NCBI GenBank assembly: GCA_023457255.1
Contig: JAEWMB010000039.1
Span: 1-64,000 of the forward strand
Origin: Bacillota bacterium
GTDB taxonomy: Bacteria > Bacillota > Clostridia > Lachnospirales > Lachnospiraceae
Direction of reading: 5' to 3'
DNA: 64,000 bases
The notes under the pieces are model-generated. The model saw only the letters and a list, made by a program, of their open reading frames with translations, did no database searches and was not told the DNA's origin. Shown in pieces: positions 26,429 to 33,539 of this stretch. How positions within the stretch are numbered: position 1 is the stretch's first letter; every line of letters starts with the position of its first letter. Both the position numbers and the translations under genes were made by a program.

Positions 26429-26513
26429 AGGCTGTTGCAAATCGCGCTAAAAGGTATCACAACAGAACGAATTCTATGTCCTATCGTATTCCAATCACGA
26501 TTTGCAACAGCCT
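26429..26513 (-). terminator. Sixteen-bp inverted repeat after sigF
   Basis: AGGCTGTTGCAAATCG and CGATTTGCAACAGCCT are perfect complements around 53 bases. On the minus strand GTTTTCTTTCG follows. It separates sigF from the spoVA unit and likely terminates or attenuates. Confidence 0.65.
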
Positions 26514-26630
26514 CCTTTTTCCAAATGAACTGTTACTATTATCTCTTATTCTATTGATAATATGCTGGTAAATAGTTACTTCTTATAACCATTTACAAAA
26601 TATTGATTTTTTTAACTCATTGTTTCCTGC

Positions 26631-27347
26631 TTATCCTAGCATACGTTCTCTCATTGTTCTTAATATTTTTCGTTCCAGCCTGGAAACCTGTACTTGAGAT
26701 ATCCCTAGCTGCTTCGCAATCTCTGTTTGTGTTTTATCTTTAAAATAACGCAAGCGAATAATATCCTTCTCCTTTTCATCCAGAGAATCCATCACTTCCC
26801 TTAATGCCATATGATCAATCATTTCTTCACTTGTATCATCAGTTTGTTCAATTTTATCGATCAAAAAAATCGCATTGCCATCTCCTTGATAAATGGTTTT
26901 ATAAAGTGACTCCACCTCAGCACCTGATTCCAGTGCCATGACAATCTCTTCTTTTGCCAGTTGTAACGCTTCTCCGATTTCCTCAATCGTTGGTTCTCTT
27001 CCATTCTTAGACTCTAAGGTTTCCCTCATAAGCCGTATCTTTCCAGCAGTTTCTTTTAGGGATCGACTCACCTTTATCATGCCATCATCTCGAAGAAACC
27101 TCTTGATTTCTCCGGTTATCATAGGAACCGCATAGGTTGAAAACTTTACTTCATAACTTAGATCAAATTTATCAATCGCCTTCATAAGCCCAATGCTTCC
27201 GATTTGAAATAAATCTTCCGCTTCATGACCTCGCCCCATAAATCTTCGGACGATACTCCAAACTAAGCCTACATTTTCAGTTACTACACGGTCTCTCGCT
27301 GCTTTATCTCCTTGTTTAGACAAACGTATCAAATCCAGTGTGTCCAC
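26631..27347 (-). CDS. sigF: Sporulation sigma factor F
   Basis: 238-residue forespore-specific sigma factor. Regions 2-4 are complete: EDLFQIGSIGLMKAIDKFD, YAVPMITGEIKRFLRDDGMIKVSRSLKE, EKEKDIIRLRYFKDKTQTEIAKQLGISQVQVSRLERKIL. Start is GTG at 27347 because GGAGGTCATTT lies just upstream; the frame extends to 27368. It follows spoIIAB by 35 bases, giving the canonical spoIIAA-spoIIAB-sigF order. Confidence 0.96.
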   Translation of the reverse strand: MDTLDLIRLSKQGDKAARDRVVTENVGLVWSIVRRFMGRGHEAEDLFQIGSIGLMKAIDKFDLSYEVKFSTYAVPMITGEIKRFLRDDGMIKVSRSLKETAGKIRLMRETLESKNGREPTIEEIGEALQLAKEEIVMALESGAEVESLYKTIYQGDGNAIFLIDKIEQTDDTSEEMIDHMALREVMDSLDEKEKDIIRLRYFKDKTQTEIAKQLGISQVQVSRLERKILRTMRERMLG

Positions 27348-27382
27348 AAATGACCTCCCTTCTACCAAAGCGGCAAAAGATT

Positions 27383-27856
27383 TTATGTAGTACTGATTCT
27401 TTTTTTCATACGGACTGTTGTACCGGAAGATAACTTAGAATTCACCGTTAACTCGTCCATAAAAGCATCCATAAAAGAAAATCCCATACCCGAACGCTCT
27501 AATTCCGGACGAGAAGTAAACATAGGCTCCATAGCAAGCGGGATGTTTTCAATTCCGATTCCATGATCCGATATTTCAATCACCAGCTCATTCCCTGTAA
27601 TGGTACAGTGAAGTTTTATCTTACCTTTTTTGTTATCATATCCATGGATAATGCAATTGGTTACTGCCTCAGAAACTGCTGTTTTTATGTCTGCAAGCTC
27701 CTCTATGGTTGGATTAAGCTGAGCTGTAAAGGCAGCAACAACAGTACGGGCGAAGCTTTCATTTTTTGAAAGGGAGTCAAATTCCAACACCATCTCATTG
27801 TCATATTCCATCTCTACGGTATCCCTCATTTCTTTTTTCTGTAATTCTTGATCCAT
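27383..27856 (-). CDS. spoIIAB: Anti-sigma F factor SpoIIAB
   Basis: 157-residue GHKL kinase that holds sigma F inactive and phosphorylates SpoIIAA. The ATP-binding boxes are visible: AVSEAVTNCIIHGYDN, EISDHGIGIENI, and GMGFSFMDAFMDEL. GGAGGTG precedes the ATG. The operon position confirms the call. Confidence 0.95.
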   Translation of the reverse strand: MDQELQKKEMRDTVEMEYDNEMVLEFDSLSKNESFARTVVAAFTAQLNPTIEELADIKTAVSEAVTNCIIHGYDNKKGKIKLHCTITGNELVIEISDHGIGIENIPLAMEPMFTSRPELERSGMGFSFMDAFMDELTVNSKLSSGTTVRMKKRISTT

Positions 27857-27907
27857 TTGTTTACACCTCCATAAGTATTATCACAATATTTGCGAACATA
27901 CGGAAAA

Positions 27908-28291
27908 TCACATACAATTTAATGCCTCCTGCATATCCTGATAACGGCTCATAATCTTATATAAACCAGAGAGTTTCAAAATACGGTCGATTCGGTCTGA
28001 TACCCCAATTACGGCAAGGGTACCGCCTCCAACATGAAGCAATTTCTTATAACGCCCCATAATCACACCAATACCAGAGCTATCCATAAAGGAAACTTTA
28101 CTAAAATCAAAAATAACATTTTTTATACTTTTTTGTTCCATAAGCTTGTCTGCCTGCTCTCTAATAAAAATAGCGCTGTGGTGATCCAAATCTTCCTTCA
28201 TATGAATAATGAGCGTAGCTCTCAGAATTTCGAAATCTGCGCACCCTGCTTTTTGATAATCCAACCACATAAATTCGTCCTTAGAATTCAT
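27908..28291 (-). CDS. spoIIAA: Anti-anti-sigma factor SpoIIAA
   Basis: STAS-domain protein that, when dephosphorylated, frees sigma F from SpoIIAB. The phosphorylation motif VSFMDSSGIGVIMGRY has adjacent Ser71 and Ser72 as the candidate site. It has 127 residues, slightly longer than the Bacillus protein because of an N-terminal extension (MNSKDEFMWLDYQKAG). First gene of the spoIIA operon. Confidence 0.94.
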   Translation of the reverse strand: MNSKDEFMWLDYQKAGCADFEILRATLIIHMKEDLDHHSAIFIREQADKLMEQKSIKNVIFDFSKVSFMDSSGIGVIMGRYKKLLHVGGGTLAVIGVSDRIDRILKLSGLYKIMSRYQDMQEALNCM

Positions 28292-28346
28292 ACATAAAAT
28301 CTTTCCTTTCTTAATTATTTGTAATATTTTTACATATGCTACTCAG

Positions 28347-28380
28347 AAAAAAAGACACTCCTGGTTAGAAATGTCTTTTT
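28347..28380 (-). terminator. Terminator of the zinc-ribbon TPR gene
   Basis: AAAAAGACA and TGTCTTTTT, with seven A residues on the plus strand giving a T run on minus. Confidence 0.8.
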
Positions 28381-28429
28381 GTACCTTTTATCTGTATGCA
28401 GCCATAATCAACTGCCAATCGTTTCTTTC

Positions 28430-29839
28430 TTAATCCAAATCATTAATACGTTGTTTCGCATACTTCACCAGCGAAGAATTAGGAAAATCCGTTATTAGCT
28501 GGTTATAATACATTTTTGCCTCTTCGTACTGTTCTAACTCTTGATGAGTCTTTCCTAAATAATATAGGGTTGAATCATCCGGATCACCAAAAGAATTTGC
28601 CTGTGTTAACAAAGTCAGTGATTTCTCATATTCTTTATTATCAAATGCTGTTCTTCCCTGCTGATATGCTTCTTTCGCAGCAATTGGATTCACTACTTCT
28701 TTTACCATATCATATAACTTGACAGCCTCTTGATTTTCCATCTTTACAGGATCAACCTTGGCTAATAAATCTGCAACTTCCAGAGCATTTTCCGAGGTTA
28801 AACTATTGGAAGAATCTAATTCAATATATCGATATACTGCACTTAAAATACTATCGTACATCGTTTTATCGTATTCTGGAATCTCGATGTTATCGAGTTC
28901 TTTTTGTTTATCAGCAAGCTTTGTTTTTAAGTCCTCCACTTCTTTCTCGCTAGAGGTAAGCTTTGTACGGTACACTAAAAGTTCGCTATCAAAATCACGT
29001 TGCTTCTGTAAATATTCACTTTGCGCATTTTTCTTCACAGTAGGAACAATTAAGAAAAACAGTACAGAAACACCTATGATAACACCTAAAATAAGATTAA
29101 TAAAAAGCCAAACATTTGGCTTATCCTCTTTGTAGGAGGAAATTGGAGAGATTGGTCTTCCTATTGGTTCGGGGTTCACTTCCCCATCACTCCAATATGG
29201 TGCGGAATTATTTTCTCCGCCACTAACCAACCGGTTTAATTCGCTTAAGTAACGCAATGTAGCTGTATTTGCTAAATCTATCTTATTCGCTTTAATTAAG
29301 CACCTTCTTGCACGTTCAAACTCATTGTTCTTCATGTAAATTAATGCTAATAATTGAAGCGCACGAATAAAATGCGGATTTAAGTTAATTACTTTTTTTA
29401 ATTGAATCACTGCTAAATCATCACTGCCCTGCTTTGCTGATTCTAAAGCAATATTATACTTTTTAATAGCTTGATTCATTGAATCCAATTTCGTTGGATT
29501 CGCCTGTACAGCGCCAATGTAGACATCGGCATCATTATCTTTTGCCTGAAAATGCTTACTGATAACCCATTCGCTTAATGCCGCTACTGTTTCTCCCATC
29601 TCAAAAAATACAAGCCCCAGCAGATTTCTAGCATTGGTATTTCTTTTATTCATCTCCAGGCTTTTCTTTAGCATGAGTACTGCGCCAGTCAAATCTCTAA
29701 CCTTCGCTTTTTCCAAGCCCCGATTATAATAGGCGTTGGATAGACGGTCTGCCCTTCTTGCTATGGTTAAATCCTTCCCGCAAAATTCACATCTGTTTCT
29801 TCGAACTGCGACCACATTGCCGCACTTTGGACAATTCAT
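28430..29839 (-). CDS. Zinc-ribbon TPR membrane protein
   Basis: 469 residues. Zinc ribbon at the N terminus (Cys3, Cys6, Cys17, Cys20), TPR-like helical repeats at about 36-210 (YNRGLEKAKVRDLTGAVLMLKKSL, ARNLLGLVFFEMGE, VIQLKKVINLNPHFIRALQLLALIYM), one transmembrane helix (VWLFINLILGVIIGVSVLFFLIV), a coiled coil (about 275-320), and a C-terminal set of TPRs (SLTLLTQANSFGDPDDSTLYYLGKTHQ). Topology suggests a cytoplasmic repeat module linked to an outside repeat module. Function unknown; divergence of a related Cys spacing in 53767-56313 is noted. Confidence 0.85.
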   Translation of the reverse strand: MNCPKCGNVVAVRRNRCEFCGKDLTIARRADRLSNAYYNRGLEKAKVRDLTGAVLMLKKSLEMNKRNTNARNLLGLVFFEMGETVAALSEWVISKHFQAKDNDADVYIGAVQANPTKLDSMNQAIKKYNIALESAKQGSDDLAVIQLKKVINLNPHFIRALQLLALIYMKNNEFERARRCLIKANKIDLANTATLRYLSELNRLVSGGENNSAPYWSDGEVNPEPIGRPISPISSYKEDKPNVWLFINLILGVIIGVSVLFFLIVPTVKKNAQSEYLQKQRDFDSELLVYRTKLTSSEKEVEDLKTKLADKQKELDNIEIPEYDKTMYDSILSAVYRYIELDSSNSLTSENALEVADLLAKVDPVKMENQEAVKLYDMVKEVVNPIAAKEAYQQGRTAFDNKEYEKSLTLLTQANSFGDPDDSTLYYLGKTHQELEQYEEAKMYYNQLITDFPNSSLVKYAKQRINDLD

Positions 29840-29913
29840 CGTATTCCCCCCATGGTCCGCTTGTTTCCTGACAGCAATTGATATTGCTTGTCCAGTTTAT
29901 CACTTTCTTCCAC
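29836..29913 (-). CDS. Possible 25-codon leader ORF
   Basis: Reads from GTG 29913 (VEESDKLDKQYQLLSGNK...) to a TGA overlapping the next ATG as ATGA. GAGG lies nine bases before the GTG. The overlap suggests translational coupling with the TPR gene, but so short a frame can arise by chance. Confidence 0.3.
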   Translation of the reverse strand: MEESDKLDKQYQLLSGNKRTMGGIR

Positions 29914-29925
29914 GTATGAAATCCT

Positions 29926-30063
29926 CTAACTCCTTTTTTCATTCAGTATAGATTCTATCATGTCTGTGATATCCGTCAAGTCATTATTAAAAATTGCTTC
30001 CTCTGCCTGATCCACTTCAAGACTTGGTTGGAATTTTGCTATTTCTTCATCAAAATTAATCAT
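29926..30063 (-). CDS. 45-aa acidic protein upstream of TPR gene
   Basis: ATG at 30063, preceded by AAGAGGT five bases away, to TAG. The sequence begins MINFDEEIAKFQPSLEVDQ and ends DMIESILNEKRS; it is acidic, helical and without a hydrophobic segment. I do not recognise the family. The downstream TPR gene follows in the same direction, so the two are likely one transcript driven by promoters near 30130 and 30320. Confidence 0.6.
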   Translation of the reverse strand: MINFDEEIAKFQPSLEVDQAEEAIFNNDLTDITDMIESILNEKRS

Positions 30064-30118
30064 AGGATACCTCTTTTCAACTGAACATTACTTTCCTACT
30101 ATGGTATACAATTTCTGC

Positions 30119-30158
30119 ATTATAGTACTATAATACAGACAAGACAGCGAAAAATCAA
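30119..30158 (-). promoter_or_regulatory. Promoter with 16-bp perfect palindrome
   Basis: On the minus strand TTGATT (30153-30158) and TATTAT (30130-30135) have a 17-base spacer. ATTATAGTACTATAAT (30119-30134) is a perfect palindrome overlapping the -10 element and the start region. Likely drives the 45-aa gene and the zinc-ribbon TPR gene. Confidence 0.55.
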
Positions 30159-30167
30159 GTAGTTAGT

Positions 30168-30253
30168 GAGAATTAGTAAAAATCCTAATTCTCAAGAGGA
30201 ATTAATGAAGTTCCTAATTCTTACAGAGAATTAATAAAATCCTAATTCTCACG
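30168..30253. repeat. Three tandem 28-30-bp hairpin units
   Basis: Units begin at 30168, 30196 and 30226. Units 1 and 3 are palindromes of GAGAATTA..TAATTCTC; unit 2 has a related but imperfect version. They lie 3' of the second minus-strand promoter (near 30320), so they would be in a transcript leader, in a 314-base gap between the 45-aa gene and the DUF342 gene. Could be a repeated protein-binding site or a hairpin array. Confidence 0.7.
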
Positions 30254-30315
30254 GGAAATTATTGAAAACATAACATAAACTTAAGGAAAGTTGTGGGAAA
30301 TGTTGACTTTTCTCT

Positions 30316-30343
30316 ATTATAGTATACTTGTCCATGATTGCAA
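30316..30343 (-). promoter_or_regulatory. Promoter upstream of the hairpin repeats
   Basis: On the minus strand TTGCAA (30338-30343) and TATAAT (30316-30321) with a 16-base spacer. It would read through the three hairpin units. Confidence 0.5.
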
Positions 30344-30377
30344 TCTATTTTCATCGCAAAAAACTACAGCAATCGTA

Positions 30378-31784
30378 TTACGTTAGCGGTATCATCTCAA
30401 TTTCATCTCCATTTCGCTGAAAATAAGAAGCAGGAATTTCCTCTTTTGTTCCCATGCTTAAATCATTAATAACCAGAAAACAGCCCGGATATATCAGCTT
30501 TTGGACAACTATTTGGGCTCTTTTACTGTTTTTTATGAACTCCATTAAGTCACTCCACTCATCAACCTGTTCAGCAATTTCTGAGTTTATATTGATTTTT
30601 GTTCTTAATAATCTCAACTTCTGTTCTCGAAGCGGGCTAACGCTATCCGGTAACTCCCGTTCTGTTATCATTGCAATTGCAGCTTCTACTTGTGAGAGCC
30701 GCTCTTTCAACTCTTTCATCTGCTTATCTAATTGCAGGAACTTCTTATAATAAGCCCCTCGTACTCCAACTGCTACTTCAGTCTTTATGGAGGCATAATT
30801 ACCGATGATTGAGGCAGTTATCTTTTTCCCTGCATAAGCGCTGCCCCCAAGCAATACCCCTCGTCTCCCTGTTACTATAATTTCATTGCCGGCAGTCATG
30901 GTACAATTCATAATTGTATTGGCTGTAATATTTTCTTTTGCCTTCATCTCAACCTGTTCAAAGAATTTACCGGAGATGGAGCCCCCGCATGTTATACTTC
31001 CCCTTCCTGCCCCCTGCATTCCGCTTTCTAAAATAACATCTCGTCCCGCCCTTAAGGCTGCACCTTCCACATGCCCCCGCACAACAATATTTCCCTCACA
31101 CTCCACAATCTTACTGGTAGAAATATTCCCATAAATCATCAAATCTCCCTTAAAATGAATATCTCCTTGCAGAAAGTCTATATCTTCTCTAATTTCTAAC
31201 ACATTACTAATGGTTATCCGTTCTCCCGAACTCTCAATTTTACCCGTAATCAATGCCGTATAAATTAGACGGTCCTCAGATAATTTAAACCCTTTTCCTT
31301 TTAATGGCGGAAGGTCTCTCGCTAACTTGGCCTTCCGAATGCATCCGCATACATCAATACCATTGGTTCCTTGAATGGCTTTGTGATATCTTGCGATAAT
31401 CTCTCCCTGAGAAACCGTAACAATTTTAGTCATTGCATAATAATCCACCGAGCCATCCTCTAGAATTCTTGGCTTTGCATCAACTCTGGTGTCAAAAAAG
31501 TAGACAAAATATCCGTCTTTTCCCTCAGCCTCCCTGACTCCCTCTGCTATCAATATATCTTTTCCATAGCAAGGTTTTTCACAAAGCCGGTTGACGACTT
31601 CATCTTTGATTCCATAAATAACATGATGGAAACGAAGAATCTCATAAATCATCTCTTTCGTATAACAATCATTGCCTGTTGGAGCATAAAGAGTAATATA
31701 TGCCTCCAATCTATTGTTACGAATCCCCACCTTAGTCTTCTTAAACATTAATTCTTGGGTTGGTTTTGACCAATCACTCATCAT
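30378..31784 (-). CDS. FapA/DUF342 family protein
   Basis: 468 residues. The DUF342 region has repeated VxGxVxxGxxVxAxGdI-like beta strands: GDLMIYGNISTSKIVECEGNIVVRGHVEGAALRAGRDVILESGMQGAGRGSITCGGSISGKFF. A C-terminal coiled-coil segment follows (KQMKELKERLSQVEAAIAM). Family members are best known from polymer-forming and flagellar-assembly contexts (FapA), but no flagellar genes are nearby here. GGGAGG precedes the start at 31784. The role here is not determined. Confidence 0.85.
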   Translation of the reverse strand: MMSDWSKPTQELMFKKTKVGIRNNRLEAYITLYAPTGNDCYTKEMIYEILRFHHVIYGIKDEVVNRLCEKPCYGKDILIAEGVREAEGKDGYFVYFFDTRVDAKPRILEDGSVDYYAMTKIVTVSQGEIIARYHKAIQGTNGIDVCGCIRKAKLARDLPPLKGKGFKLSEDRLIYTALITGKIESSGERITISNVLEIREDIDFLQGDIHFKGDLMIYGNISTSKIVECEGNIVVRGHVEGAALRAGRDVILESGMQGAGRGSITCGGSISGKFFEQVEMKAKENITANTIMNCTMTAGNEIIVTGRRGVLLGGSAYAGKKITASIIGNYASIKTEVAVGVRGAYYKKFLQLDKQMKELKERLSQVEAAIAMITERELPDSVSPLREQKLRLLRTKININSEIAEQVDEWSDLMEFIKNSKRAQIVVQKLIYPGCFLVINDLSMGTKEEIPASYFQRNGDEIEMIPLT

Positions 31785-32002
31785 TAGAAAAGCCTCCCTT
31801 AAGTACCCCTTAAGATTTTAATAAAACTTATAAGCCTTTTTCAAGATTAGTAAAATAAAAAGCTGCTTTCGACAATAGGAATATCGGACAAGTTAGAAAA
31901 AAGCATCAGAGTTCTTTATGATAGTTTTATAATACTTTGGTACCGGACCTTATCATAAATCCAAATTACTTACTGAGATATTGTTTGCTCTTAATAAATA
32001 AG

Positions 32003-32048
32003 AAAAAAAGTATCAGAATATTCCTATTTTAGAAATTGTTCTGATACT
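32003..32048 (-). terminator. Terminator of the secreted Ig-like gene
   Basis: AGTATCAGAA and TTCTGATACT (10 bp) with a T run on the minus strand. The rest of 31785-32002 has no supported gene. Confidence 0.8.
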
Positions 32049-32086
32049 CTCCTTCTTTACTTTAGACACATATTATTACATGATTT

Positions 32087-33130
32087 TTATTTTACTGTAA
32101 AGTTCTTACTATTGCTTTTATTTCCTGCATTATCCTTTGCATATACGGTTATCTTGGAACCTTTTGCTAGTTTAGCAACTTTTAGAGTAAACGTATTATC
32201 ATCTCTGGCTATTACAGTTTGAGTTTTAGATCCAATTTTAACATAAATCATGGTTCCAGCATCTGCGGTTCCACTGATAGAGGTAGCATTAACCTTGTAA
32301 TTTTTCAGCACCGGCGTAGTTGGTTTCTTATTGTCTATATTCTTTATCACTATAGTTTTCATGCTATAGTTACCCAAGCTGTCTCCTACCTGAATGGTAT
32401 ATTCCCCATTCTTAGTCACTGTGAAGGTTTTGTCTTGACATAATAAAGAAGAAGTCCAGTGAAACGAATTTCCTAACACTAAACTTGAAGTTGTACCTGG
32501 CTCTGACCATACGACAGCATCCGGGTCTGCTGTTATTACAGTAACAACAATATCATCCGTTGTAGTCTTAGTTTCACTAAATTCAACTTTAAAATCCGTT
32601 GTTTTCCCCGAAACCGGTATGTACGCAGCCGCTATGCCAACTCGGTTTGTACTAGTTTCCGCAAAACCATAGCTGTCTTTCGCAGCAGCTTCTAAATAGT
32701 AGGTTCCTTTCTTAAGTGCCACATAGAATTCCTTCGAACTTGTTTCTGATATTGTTTTCTCGTCATATTTAATATCAATAAGATTTTTATCGCCATAAAG
32801 TGTAATTCCTGTATTCAAATATTTTCCCTGTTCACTTTGTACCAAGGAATATCTTAAATATACAATTCCGTCTTCCGGCATAACAAATTTAAAATAGGCA
32901 GATTTAGATTCAACAATCTTTTTATTTTCTTTTATAATTTGTATACTTCCTCCAGCCACTGCTTTTTCACTTGCATTCACTAAACTTTCTATTTCTTCTC
33001 TATTAGATGCTTTTACCGGTGTTATTTCTGTGAAGTCTGCTGCTGCTTTTGCTGTGCTCCCATGTAATATCATACTGATACCGAGTGCTGCTAATATGGT
33101 TAAACAGCGTGTAATGATTTTCTTACTCAT
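32087..33130 (-). CDS. Secreted protein with bacterial Ig-like domain
   Basis: 347 residues with a signal peptide (ILAALGISMILHGSTAKAAA). A middle beta-rich portion (about 65-170) resembles a pre-peptidase-like domain (SAYFKFVMPEDGIVYLRYSL). The C terminus (about 270-347) is a Big_6/OmpL47-like fold ending KGSKITVYAKDNAGNKSNSKNFTVK. Probably attached to or released from the cell surface. No anchor motif such as LPXTG or an SLH domain is present. Confidence 0.8.
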   Translation of the reverse strand: MSKKIITRCLTILAALGISMILHGSTAKAAADFTEITPVKASNREEIESLVNASEKAVAGGSIQIIKENKKIVESKSAYFKFVMPEDGIVYLRYSLVQSEQGKYLNTGITLYGDKNLIDIKYDEKTISETSSKEFYVALKKGTYYLEAAAKDSYGFAETSTNRVGIAAAYIPVSGKTTDFKVEFSETKTTTDDIVVTVITADPDAVVWSEPGTTSSLVLGNSFHWTSSLLCQDKTFTVTKNGEYTIQVGDSLGNYSMKTIVIKNIDNKKPTTPVLKNYKVNATSISGTADAGTMIYVKIGSKTQTVIARDDNTFTLKVAKLAKGSKITVYAKDNAGNKSNSKNFTVK

Positions 33131-33284
33131 AAGTTTCCCCCTTATTCTTCCATGGTATTTTTTAGTATCTCTAGTCTAACAAACACATATCTTGAACAAA
33201 ATAGTGATTTAGTCCTATTTAAGATCATAGAACTAAATTTACATTTCATTCCTTACGATATAAGGAGACATACCTTTGTGTAAA

Positions 33285-33391
33285 TAACAAAAACCCATAG
33301 GATATAAGACTGTTCTTCTCCCTGCTTCATTTACAGATTAATAAAAACTGCGGATGAAAAGGAGAAAGATTTCAGACTTTCCTATGGGTTT
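33285..33391 (-). terminator. Long hairpin past valS
   Basis: AAACCCATAGGA and TCCTATGGGTTT form a 12-bp stem enclosing an inner TTCTCC/GGAGAA pair. Read on minus, TTTTTGTTATTT follows, so it may end valS. It is unusually large (about 107 bases). The rest of 33131-33539 has no supported gene. Confidence 0.55.
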
Positions 33392-33539
33392 AACCGTTCC
33401 GTTATTAATATTAAGCAAACTCCCTACTTAACATAATATCAGCAAAAATAACTTACATTAATCATTTCACTTTAAACACTTTTTATTGTGTCATTCACCG
33501 TGAACATTTCTCATTGCTCTATCTGATGATGCTTATCCA

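Noticed and set aside
30168..30253. CRISPR-like array
   Set aside because: The three repeats are palindromic and directly abutting, without unique spacers, and no cas genes are present.
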